NCBI GenBank assembly: GCA_965227265.1 | Contig: OZ245738.1 | Coordinates: forward strand, 1,922,001 to 1,986,000 | Reading direction: 5' to 3' | Length of the DNA stretch: 64,000 bases | Source: UBA2336 sp965227265 | Lineage (GTDB): Bacteria > Bacteroidota > Bacteroidia > Cytophagales > Cyclobacteriaceae | Notes under the pieces: generated by a model | What the model saw: only the letters and a program-made list of their open reading frames with translations | What the model was told of the DNA's origin: nothing | The model's database searches: none | Shown: piece by piece, positions 1 to 7,570 of the stretch | How the letters are laid out: every line of letters begins with the position of its first letter | How positions within the stretch are numbered: position 1 is the first letter of the stretch | Program-made: the position numbers and the translations under genes

Positions 1-2542
1 CCCAGGTAATATCGGTCTTATACACAAAATCCTGAAGCCATTTGTTCATCAGGTACCAACCAACAGGTGCTGCAATAACAAACGATATTAAGATTAGAAA
101 TACAAAGTTCTGCGTGAGCAGTCTGAAGACCGTATTCATCGAGGCCCCCAATATCATTCGAATGCTGATTTCCTTACTTCGCTGTTCAACCATAAATGCA
201 GACAGCGCAAACAACCCCAGGCAGGCAACAATGATCGCCAGCACAGCAAAGGTTGTAAAAATGTGACCCATCCGGTCAACGTCTGAATACGTTAATGCAT
301 AACGTTCACTCAAGAAGTTGAACCGAATTGCCTGATTTGGTGAAAACCGTTCCCATACTCCGGAGATGGATGCTATTGCCTCCCGCATGTTTTGACTTTT
401 GGCTTTTACCAAAATCACCGAAGGACTGTTGCCTACAACAAAACAAACCGGACCAATATTTTCTTTCATCGATTGGAAATGAAAATCTTCCACTACTCCC
501 ACAACCGTATACTTCTGCCAGTTCTGGATTACTTTTCCAATCGGATCAATAAGGTTAAGTTGCTTAGCCATCGTTTGATTAATAATGATGGATGTGGAAT
601 CACTGATCATATCCGGATTAAAATCCCGACCCTGCACAATCTTCATCCCCAGCGTTTTAATGTAATCGTTATCCACAATCCATTTCTGGGCAGAAACGCC
701 CTTCTCTACTTTGTCCATCCCGTCATTATAGAAGGTATTGCCATCCCGCTTGGAACCCTGAATAGGTAGATAATCGCTCACACTAACATGCTCAACCTGC
801 GAAAGCTTAAGCAATTCACTTTTGAAGGTTGGAATTTTATCGCCAAGCGTATTGGCTCCCTGCAACATCACCACTTGATCTTTTTCAAATCCCAGTTTTG
901 TATTCAGGATAAAGCTCATCTGCCGGTAAATCACAACCGTACTGATGATTAGAATAATAGAAGTAGTGAATTGAAAGACCACCAGCATGCTTCGGGTGGT
1001 TGAGCTCTTACTTCCTCTGCTGACTGCGCCTTTTAATACATCAACCGGAGTGAAGGATGAAAGATAAAATGCAGGATACAACCCGGCCAGAATCCCGATA
1101 ACCAGTGCAGCACCAAATAAACCTGGCACTACCCACCAGACAGTCCATGGAAATGTTAATGACTTACCCGCCAGTAAATTGAAATATGGCAGCAGCAACC
1201 ACGCCATAATAATACCGGTTGCAATCGCTATAAAACTAAACAAGATTGACTCCGTCAGAAATTGATTGATTAAATGACTGCGGTACGAACCTACTGTTTT
1301 CCGTAAGCCAACTTCTTTTGCACGGTTGGCTGAACGTGCGGTTGAGAGATTGATAAAGTTTATGCAAGCGATAATGACAATGAATATAGCAATCGCACTG
1401 AACAACCAGATGAAACGCATGTCGCCATGTGGCAAGCCATCGTGCACCGAACCATCGAGGTAAATTTTATCCAGAGGCTGTAGTTCAAACTTTGCTGAAT
1501 TGAGGATCTTCTCAAAACCAACCGAGCCCGAAGCTGTTAACGCTGGCTTGTAATACTTTTCAATAAAACCATGCTTGATTTTATCTGCTGTCTGCTGAAC
1601 ATCTGCACCCGGCTTCAGCGTTACATAAATTTGGTAATTGCTGGCCATCCACCACGATTGTTCACCCGGCCAGAATTCTACTCCGCTTAACGTCATTAAA
1701 AAATCAAACTGAAGATGTGAGTTGACCGGAAAATCTTCAATAACAGCTCCAACGTTAAAAAGCTTCTTGTCATCGTTATTGATAATAAACACTTTACCTA
1801 CGGCATCTTCACCCGGAAAATATTTTTCTGCTTTCCGTTTGGTGATCACAATTGTGTTTGGATCAGTTAGTGCATACTTCGGGTTACCGGAAATAACCTT
1901 AAGGTCCAACAGCTCCAGCAACTCCTGATCAAAATAAACAAACCCACTTTCGTGCTGGTTTTCGTCCCTGTCACTTCTGCGAATTTCATTTTCGTGCGCA
2001 CCAAACAAGGGACTGGCGAGATAACGTCCGGCTTGATCTACTTCCGGGAAATCTGTTTTCAGTGCAGCCCATGCCGGAGCCGGGAAATCTACGGCTCGCT
2101 CCATTTGGTTTTCACCTATCTCGGCCTGAACCACCAATCGGTACGGACCATTGTCTTTAACAAACTGTTTGTCATAGCTCAGTTCATCCTTCACATAAAG
2201 TGAGATCAAGAAACAGGCTGCTACACCAATAGCAAGTCCGCCAATTTTAATACCCGAATACATTTTTTGTCTGAGCAAGCTGCGCCAACTGATCTTGAAA
2301 TAATTCTGATACATATCGTAATAGAGTATAGTGAACTTATTTTTTCTGAGGGCAAATGGCCGCAGATAATGAATAACCTGATACCAGTAGTTCAGCTTAG
2401 CTTTAAAAGCCGAACTGGTTTTTAATGTCTGATAAAATTTCTCTTCCAAATCACCATCGACTTCTTCTGCAAGATCTTCACGCAAAAATCGGTGTAAGAT
2501 CCAACGGGCTAATTTTGGAGGATATGTATTTACAGTTCTCAC
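1..2542 (-). CDS. FtsX-type ABC transporter permease with prefix domain (3' end outside window)
   Basis: Inner-membrane permease of the MacB/FtsX family. About 847 codons lie in the window and the frame is still open at base 1, so only a few dozen C-terminal residues should be missing. The first ~80 residues form the soluble prefix found on PadR-linked permeases (YPPKLARWILHRFLRED, then DLAEEVDGDLEEKF). A first transmembrane segment, a MacB-like periplasmic domain, the FtsX motif NRAKEVGLRKTVGS, a second periplasmic domain and the second motif QRSKEISIRMILGA follow. I chose GTG at 2542: it gives an N-terminus aligned with the upstream paralogue and lies 5 bases after that gene's stop. Last visible gene of the PadR operon. 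No ATPase subunit is visible, and the substrate cannot be told. Confidence 0.88.
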   Translation of the reverse strand, partial: MRTVNTYPPKLARWILHRFLREDLAEEVDGDLEEKFYQTLKTSSAFKAKLNYWYQVIHYLRPFALRKNKFTILYYDMYQNYFKISWRSLLRQKMYSGIKIGGLAIGVAACFLISLYVKDELSYDKQFVKDNGPYRLVVQAEIGENQMERAVDFPAPAWAALKTDFPEVDQAGRYLASPLFGAHENEIRRSDRDENQHESGFVYFDQELLELLDLKVISGNPKYALTDPNTIVITKRKAEKYFPGEDAVGKVFIINNDDKKLFNVGAVIEDFPVNSHLQFDFLMTLSGVEFWPGEQSWWMASNYQIYVTLKPGADVQQTADKIKHGFIEKYYKPALTASGSVGFEKILNSAKFELQPLDKIYLDGSVHDGLPHGDMRFIWLFSAIAIFIVIIACINFINLSTARSANRAKEVGLRKTVGSYRSHLINQFLTESILFSFIAIATGIIMAWLLLPYFNLLAGKSLTFPWTVWWVVPGLFGAALVIGILAGLYPAFYLSSFTPVDVLKGAVSRGSKSSTTRSMLVVFQFTTSIILIISTVVIYRQMSFILNTKLGFEKDQVVMLQGANTLGDKIPTFKSELLKLSQVEHVSVSDYLPIQGSKRDGNTFYNDGMDKVEKGVSAQKWIVDNDYIKTLGMKIVQGRDFNPDMISDSTSIIINQTMAKQLNLIDPIGKVIQNWQKYTVVGVVEDFHFQSMKENIGPVCFVVGNSPSVILVKAKSQNMREAIASISGVWERFSPNQAIRFNFLSERYALTYSDVDRMGHIFTTFAVLAIIVACLGLFALSAFMVEQRSKEISIRMILGASMNTVFRLLTQNFVFLILISFVIAAPVGWYLMNKWLQDFVYKTDITW

Positions 2543-2547
2543 GTTCG

Positions 2548-5208
2548 CTACTCCATTTTCAAGCTTTTCACCGGATTGGCTTTCGAAGCCCGTAAGGTTT
2601 GTGAGCCAATGGTGAGTATTCCGAGTATTAGCAAGACTAAAACACCGGACAACACTGTTCCGACTCCAAACTCTACTCTTACTGTAAGCATGCGAAGCCA
2701 AAGATTGTTAACGAAATAACTTAACGGTACGCCAATGAATATCGCAAGCGACAACATCTTGATAAACTCTTTCGATAATAAGCGAGCGATACTAAATTCT
2801 TCCGCGCCAAGTACTTTTCGGATGCCAATCTCTTTTGTTCTCCGTTCGGTTGTGTACGTAGCCATACCCAGCAATCCAAGACACGAGATAACGATCGCGA
2901 GAAACGCGATGAAACCCAAAATTGAAACAAGATCAAAAATTCCCTGGTGTGTAGCGGCAAGCTGTTGATCGAAAAATTCATATTTAAAAGGGTGAATCGG
3001 GTCGATCTTTTTCCATTTAGCCTCCAGTTTCTCAACTGTTCCCATTAAATCGGAGGAAGCAATTTTTACATTCAGATATTGAAATGCCGCAGGCTGGTTG
3101 CGCAGTGTAATAGGATTTATCTCGCGCGTATTGATTAATAGTTTGTAAGTAAACTCCTCGAATACACCAACAACTTCAAGTTGTTCACTGCCCCACCGCG
3201 TTTCGAGTAATTGGCCGATAGCATCCTGCGGGCGTTGAAAACCAAGCTTCGCTAACGCTTTCTCACTAATAACAATTTTATTTGATCCTTGATCGATTGA
3301 AGGAAGATCTCGGCCTGCAATAATTTTTACGCCCAGGTTGCTGAGGAAATTTTCATCGGTTTGTAATACGGCAGTTGATACAAACTCTTCTTTTGTGCCG
3401 GGCTTGATAAAGTCCATCCCGTTATTTCTTCCGGTAGCCGGAATAATGTCTGTTGCAGAAATGGAGGTTACTTCCGGAAGAGCACTTAACTCAAGCTTCA
3501 GTTTCTGATAATCCGTTCCCTGCAATTCAATATTAACAATGTTCGATGATTTGAAACCATAATCAAACTCCATGAAATACTTGAACTGATTGAAAACAAG
3601 AATAGCGGTAGTGATGAAAAATAATGAGATCACAAATTGCGAGACGCTTAACACTTTGCGCATACCCAGTTTACTTCGATGCGAAATACCTAAACTCTTT
3701 AATGCCTTAACGGGATTGTATTTCGATAAATGAAAAGCAGGATAAATACCGGCAATCACTCCAATCAATAAAGCAAAAGCAACGAAGGCAACATAAACTC
3801 CCGGAGTTGTTGGCAACTCGAAATTCAGATAGTTGTTTACCCAAAGATTTTTGAAGGCTGGTGCAAGTATGTACAACAGACCGGTCGCCATAACCAACGC
3901 CAGCATAGACGTTATTATTGATTCACTTAAAAACTGAACCACAATCGATCCTCTTCGGGCACCGGTAACTTTACGTACACCAATTTCTTTCGCGCGGGTT
4001 AATGCACGGGCTACCGAAAGATTAGTATAGTTAAAGCATGCAGTGAACATGATGATCGATGCGAGAATAATCAGAAAATAATATCCGATAAGGGGCAGGC
4101 GATTATTGGTATCATTACCGGCCAATCCAAGCTGAACGTCACTTAAAGGTTGAGGAATGAGTTTAAAATCCTTTACCTGATCTGACTTGATGTCCGCATA
4201 TTTACGGGCAACAAGATCATTTAAAGTTGCTTGTAAATCTCCTGTGGTCTTGTCATCTTTCAGTAATGCATAAGTATAGGTTCTGTAATACCAATCCCAC
4301 AAATTAGTTTGGTCTTCAAGCTTCTTGGCTGCATATAATGCTTGTCGCGAAGATGATGACATCAACACATCAAATTTCAAATGCGATTTGTATTTTGATT
4401 CATCAATAACACCTGTAACAGTATACGTTCCCCAGGAAACAGGCGGTGAACCAATTCCATCAAACTCCTGCGGAAAGGATAACTGCCGGTCTGAAAAATC
4501 GAACGTTTTACCAATCGGGTCATCGTTACCGTATAATTGATACGCAAGCTCTTGAGAGATTATAGCCGTATTAGGTTCTTGTAGCGCTGTTGTTGTATTT
4601 CCTTTTTCCAGCGTAAAGCTGAAAATCTTAAAGAAAGAAGGTTCCGCAAAATAGCCTTTCATCTCAGCCAGCCTATTTTGATAAATAGCGTCACCGGCAG
4701 GGCCTGGAGTAAGATTGGTGGTTTCTTCAGCAACTGTGTACTCTGCTTTTAAAGCAGCAGCCAGTGGATATGGCGTTGTTGCATACGTAGTCGAAAGTAT
4801 TCTATATACCCGATCTCCTTTTTCATGAAATGCATCGTATCTACGTTGGTCGGCAAGCATAAGAATGATTAACATACATACCGACATCGCCAATGCAAGG
4901 CCAAAAACGTTAATGGCCGAAAAAGCTTTGTACTTTATAATGTTCCGCCAACCGATCTTAAAATAATTTTGAAACATATCGTAATGCGTTAAATTCTGAT
5001 TGCCTTTTTTCCGGATCGCAAAGGGTCTCAGATAGTTTATCACCTGGAACCAATAATCAATTTTTGCCTTAAGCTTCGATTTATGCTGAATGATTTTACC
5101 GAATCGTTCATCCAAATCTCCTATAACTTCTTCCGCTAGATCATTTCGCAGGAACAATAGCAATAACTTTTGCGCAGCCCGGGGCGGATAATGCTTTTGT
5201 TTGTTCAT
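2548..5208 (-). CDS. FtsX-type ABC transporter permease with prefix domain
   Basis: An 886-residue inner-membrane permease of the MacB/FtsX family. Residues 1-75 are the PadR-associated permease prefix (YPPRAAQKLLLLFLRND, DLAEEVIGDLDERFGK). TM1 is near residues 97-118, followed by a periplasmic MacB-like domain. The first FtsX domain carries TRAKEIGVRKVTGA, and a second periplasmic domain leads to the C-terminal FtsX domain with RRTKEIGIRKVLGA. The start ATG overlaps the stop of the upstream winged-helix gene (ATGA), so translation is probably coupled. Closely paralogous to the gene 5 bases downstream. Such permeases usually act with a MacB-type ATPase, which is not in the window. Export of a peptide, lipid or antibiotic is possible but unproven. 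Confidence 0.9.
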   Translation of the reverse strand: MNKQKHYPPRAAQKLLLLFLRNDLAEEVIGDLDERFGKIIQHKSKLKAKIDYWFQVINYLRPFAIRKKGNQNLTHYDMFQNYFKIGWRNIIKYKAFSAINVFGLALAMSVCMLIILMLADQRRYDAFHEKGDRVYRILSTTYATTPYPLAAALKAEYTVAEETTNLTPGPAGDAIYQNRLAEMKGYFAEPSFFKIFSFTLEKGNTTTALQEPNTAIISQELAYQLYGNDDPIGKTFDFSDRQLSFPQEFDGIGSPPVSWGTYTVTGVIDESKYKSHLKFDVLMSSSSRQALYAAKKLEDQTNLWDWYYRTYTYALLKDDKTTGDLQATLNDLVARKYADIKSDQVKDFKLIPQPLSDVQLGLAGNDTNNRLPLIGYYFLIILASIIMFTACFNYTNLSVARALTRAKEIGVRKVTGARRGSIVVQFLSESIITSMLALVMATGLLYILAPAFKNLWVNNYLNFELPTTPGVYVAFVAFALLIGVIAGIYPAFHLSKYNPVKALKSLGISHRSKLGMRKVLSVSQFVISLFFITTAILVFNQFKYFMEFDYGFKSSNIVNIELQGTDYQKLKLELSALPEVTSISATDIIPATGRNNGMDFIKPGTKEEFVSTAVLQTDENFLSNLGVKIIAGRDLPSIDQGSNKIVISEKALAKLGFQRPQDAIGQLLETRWGSEQLEVVGVFEEFTYKLLINTREINPITLRNQPAAFQYLNVKIASSDLMGTVEKLEAKWKKIDPIHPFKYEFFDQQLAATHQGIFDLVSILGFIAFLAIVISCLGLLGMATYTTERRTKEIGIRKVLGAEEFSIARLLSKEFIKMLSLAIFIGVPLSYFVNNLWLRMLTVRVEFGVGTVLSGVLVLLILGILTIGSQTLRASKANPVKSLKME

Positions 5209-5495
5209 GTTCTGTTTAAAATCTTTTTATAATGACTCCAGTCTGTTTGCAAAGTTGCGATGCCTGTAGCGGTTATTTTATAATTCCTTCTTGTATTTGA
5301 AATAGTTGTTTGAACCAATCCATTACATTCAAGCTTTATAAGTATTTCATGTACAAGTCCTACTGAAACTATCTTGTCCATATTGTGTGCAACACGTTCG
5401 GTTAATAAAAGAATTTGCAATTCAGTTTCTTGTAAGCTCAGTTGAAACAGAATCTCCTCCTCCAGGTCAGTTATCAGACTCTCATACACCTCCAT
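5205..5495 (-). CDS. PadR-like winged-helix protein (diverged paralogue)
   Basis: A 96-residue protein that aligns along its whole length with the PadR regulator encoded just upstream. Shared positions include the EEEILFQL start of helix 1, the VSVGLVHEILIKLECNGL segment matching the recognition-helix region VSIGAVHSTLNRLEEKGFL, and RRNYKITATGIATL matching RKRIYTITAYGKRAL. The basic wing segment of the partner (residues AERGGRRKR) is shortened here, so DNA binding may be altered. It overlaps the permease start by 4 bases and begins 14 bases after the true PadR gene. It could be a co-repressor or heterodimer partner, or a decaying duplicate. PadR-like ancestry is clear; the function is inference. 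Confidence 0.75.
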   Translation of the reverse strand: MEVYESLITDLEEEILFQLSLQETELQILLLTERVAHNMDKIVSVGLVHEILIKLECNGLVQTTISNTRRNYKITATGIATLQTDWSHYKKILNRT

Positions 5496-5509
5496 AAGGT
5501 TACAGAGAT

Positions 5510-5857
5510 TTACACGCTGAATCCGAAGTCAACTTTGTTCGCAAAGGCCGGGAATTGATTGTACAGCGACATGCGTAAATCCCGGGCACTTTCAAGCGCG
5601 CGCTTGCCATAAGCAGTTATCGTGTAAATCCTTTTTCTTCGGCCCCCGCGCTCAGCAGTTGCCTTACCAACTTTAGAAGTAAGAAATCCTTTTTCTTCAA
5701 GTCGGTTAAGGGTGGAGTGAACAGCACCGATGGAAACCGACCTTGAAGTCTGGGTTTCAAACTCTTCCCCGATTTTAAAAGAATAGGCCTCCTCCCCGAG
5801 AATACCGGTAAGCAGAAGGATAACTTCCTCAAATTCTCCTAAACGTGTTTCGATCAT
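5510..5857 (-). CDS. PadR-family transcriptional regulator
   Basis: A 115-residue winged-helix repressor of the PadR family. The fold is visible as helix 1 (FEEVILLLTGILGEEAYSF), the recognition-helix region (SIGAVHSTLNRLEEKGFL), the basic wing (AERGGRRKRIYTITAYGKRAL) and a C-terminal dimerisation helix. First gene of an operon with a PadR-like paralogue and two FtsX-type permeases, which it presumably controls; PadR genes commonly sit directly upstream of permeases of this class in Bacteroidota. A perfect inverted repeat 34 bases upstream of the start (5891-5910) has the PadR operator geometry, which suggests autorepression. The inducing ligand is unknown. Confidence 0.92.
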   Translation of the reverse strand: MIETRLGEFEEVILLLTGILGEEAYSFKIGEEFETQTSRSVSIGAVHSTLNRLEEKGFLTSKVGKATAERGGRRKRIYTITAYGKRALESARDLRMSLYNQFPAFANKVDFGFSV

Positions 5858-5890
5858 ATGATACTAGATTGTATAGGAAATATACGATTG

Positions 5891-5910
5891 AGTAGATTAT
5901 TTGTTCTACT
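5891..5910. promoter_or_regulatory. Candidate PadR operator
   Basis: Perfect inverted repeat AGTAGA-N8-TCTACT, 34 bases upstream of the PadR start codon. Six-base arms around an 8-base spacer match the layout of known PadR operators (ATGT-N8-ACAT type), although the arm sequence differs. A TATATTTC element resembling the Bacteroidota -7 box lies on the minus strand at 5877-5884, so a bound repressor would cover the region just upstream of it. The repeat is seen directly; its use as the operator is inferred. Confidence 0.5.
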
Positions 5911-5931
5911 ATTTAGTAACAAATGTGCTGG

Positions 5932-5960
5932 AAAATAAAAGCCCCGCGGGTGCGGGGCTG
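5932..5960 (-). terminator. Intrinsic terminator after the 71-residue gene
   Basis: A GC-rich 8-bp stem (AGCCCCGC / GCGGGGCT) with a 4-base loop is followed on the minus strand by TTTTATTTT. It lies about 30 bases downstream of the stop at 5989 and separates that gene from the PadR operon, which must therefore start from its own promoter in 5858-5931. Confidence 0.85.
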
Positions 5961-5988
5961 ACTGTCAATGATTTATAGTGAGAAATTT

Positions 5989-6204
5989 TTATTTAGCGAT
6001 AACCTGAAATGCTTTCTCGCCATTTGCCTCAACCTGCCGGATAACTTTTGCTGCCTGTAATTCGTCCAGCATTTGATTGATAGATTGCTCTTGCGCTGTG
6101 CCTACATGTGATAAAACCTGCGTATAGGTCTTAATATCGTTTGGAGCTTTACGGAAATCAGTAATAAAGTTCAGAATATCAATTTTTCTCATTGGAAACT
6201 GCAT
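5989..6204 (-). CDS. Small unknown protein, possibly winged-helix
   Basis: A 71-residue protein I do not recognise as a named family. The layout (IDILNFITDFRKAPNDIKTY, a helix with QSINQMLDELQAAKVI, then a short strand ending EKAFQVIAK) looks like a compact winged helix, with the second helix resembling a DNA-recognition helix. The frame is open upstream to a TTG at 6225, but ATG at 6204 (MQFPMRKIDIL) or 6192 (MRKIDIL) is a better start; 6204 is used here. A strong terminator follows. DNA binding is only an inference from the predicted helix pattern. Confidence 0.6.
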   Translation of the reverse strand: MQFPMRKIDILNFITDFRKAPNDIKTYTQVLSHVGTAQEQSINQMLDELQAAKVIRQVEANGEKAFQVIAK

Positions 6205-6264
6205 TTTTCTAGGATACGAAAACAAGACCTAAAGGTTTTGTCCTTAAAGGTTTTTCTTCTCTCC

Positions 6265-6537
6265 TTAAATCACGAAAACGGTATCCTGAGTGCTCATGCT
6301 AAACCGGCTTTTTGTAACACCTTTCTCTTTTGTAAAATGATTTACAATCGCATCTGAATACTCGCGCTTGCATTTGAAATAGGTTGGCTTTTTAGTTTTG
6401 GCAGCGGCCAGCAATCCGGTAAGCGTTGCTTTGCTTCTTGCGCCAATCTCACTTTTAGGCTTGATCACTTTTGAAATTTCAGTGATGATCTCGTTGATCT
6501 CACGGATTTCCTTTTCATTGAATTTTACCGGTGTCAT
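6265..6537 (-). CDS. Small protein of unknown function
   Basis: A 90-residue, lysine-rich protein that I do not recognise. It has an acidic/amphipathic first half (FNEKEIREINEIITEISKVI) and a basic second half (TYFKCKREYSDAIVNHFTKEK), ending in TQDTVFVI. The frame extends upstream to 6627, but that 30-residue extension has no protein-like character and the ATG at 6537 gives a clean start, so 6537 was chosen. No signal peptide or membrane segment. It is followed by the other small minus-strand gene at 5989-6204, and the two may form a unit. A nucleic-acid role is possible from its charge but not shown. Confidence 0.55.
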   Translation of the reverse strand: MTPVKFNEKEIREINEIITEISKVIKPKSEIGARSKATLTGLLAAAKTKKPTYFKCKREYSDAIVNHFTKEKGVTKSRFSMSTQDTVFVI

Positions 6538-6745
6538 TGCTTCGTTCGTTAGGTCGCCAAAATAGCAAAAATCAACCAGTGTAGCGTGAATTCTACAAAC
6601 ATTCCCGAATCCAGCCTTATTGAACAACCGATACAGTAAAAACGCGTGTAAAAAAAGCTTTTAAAAAGGCAACAAAATTGAATACACTATACTAAATAAA
6701 AATTTTATCGTTATATAAAAAATTAACTTTTAAAGAAAGAAGCGT

Positions 6746-7459
6746 ATGAATAGCGTGAAGAAGATTGTTAATAATAAAATTATAGCATGGACACTATGTT
6801 GCTCCATGTTTTTAGCATTTACCGGTTGTTTGGATGATGACGATTCATCAACCACAAACATACCGGTAGCATTTGTATCCTTATACAACGGTTCACCGGA
6901 TGCTCCACAATTGGATGTAGAAGTCGATAATAACCAGATCAACTCAACTCCTTTTGAGTACGCAGAATATTCCGGATATTTTAGATTCTTTACCGGAAGC
7001 AGAAATCTTAAATTCGGCCCATATCTGTCCAGTAGTATTGACATGGATACAACAATCGTGTTCGAGCCAGGTAAAGTTTACTCTTTATTTGTAGCGGATG
7101 AGTATGAAAATGCTGAAGTCGTTGTGTTGAATGACAACTTTACAACACCAACATCGGGAAAGGCAAATGTTCGGGTTATCAATCTATCGCCTGATGCTGG
7201 CAATGTTGATTTTACCGTAGCTGATGATACCGACCGTTGGGTGAGTGCGCTTGAATTTAAAGATGCTTCCGAGTTTATAGAAGTTGATGCAGGTGAATTT
7301 GATTTCCAGGTTCGGGCTTCTGATGATGATGAACTTCTCCTGTCGATTCCAAATACCAAACTTCTATCAAAATACTATTATACAATCATTATCCGAGGAT
7401 ATGATTCGCCACCCGATGGCAATTCGAATGTTCTTGCGGCACAAATTGTCGTCAATTAA
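6746..7459 (+). CDS. DUF4397-like lipoprotein
   Basis: A 237-residue exported lipoprotein. A basic N-terminus and hydrophobic stretch (residues 11-27) lead to lipobox FTGC with Cys28, followed by an acidic LDDDDSS spacer typical of surface-directed lipoproteins in Bacteroidota. The body contains two beta-rich repeats with the DUF4397 signature: FVSLYNGSPDAPQLDVEVDN near residue 43, and VRVINLSPDAGNVDFTV near residue 142. The function of the domain is unknown; it occurs in cell-envelope proteins of many phyla. Single-gene unit with a strong terminator 18 bases after the stop. Confidence 0.85.
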   Translation: MNSVKKIVNNKIIAWTLCCSMFLAFTGCLDDDDSSTTNIPVAFVSLYNGSPDAPQLDVEVDNNQINSTPFEYAEYSGYFRFFTGSRNLKFGPYLSSSIDMDTTIVFEPGKVYSLFVADEYENAEVVVLNDNFTTPTSGKANVRVINLSPDAGNVDFTVADDTDRWVSALEFKDASEFIEVDAGEFDFQVRASDDDELLLSIPNTKLLSKYYYTIIIRGYDSPPDGNSNVLAAQIVVN

Positions 7460-7476
7460 CTGACAAGAAAAGCACT

Positions 7477-7498
7477 AAAAGCCCGAAAGGGCTTTTTT
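7477..7498 (+). terminator. Intrinsic terminator
   Basis: Stem AAAAGCCC / GGGCTTTT with a GAAA tetraloop and a run of six T, 18 bases after the DUF4397 gene. It insulates the permease gene that starts at 7571. Confidence 0.9.
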
Positions 7499-7570
7499 CT
7501 TGTAAAAAAAGACGCGCTATGCGCAACCTTTTGAAAAAAACGAGGTCTTATTATAAATAAACTCACCCCT

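Noticed and set aside
664..684. DnaA-box-like TTATCCACA near the window start
   Set aside because: A single copy inside a permease coding region with no cluster of boxes or AT-rich unwinding element; not an origin.
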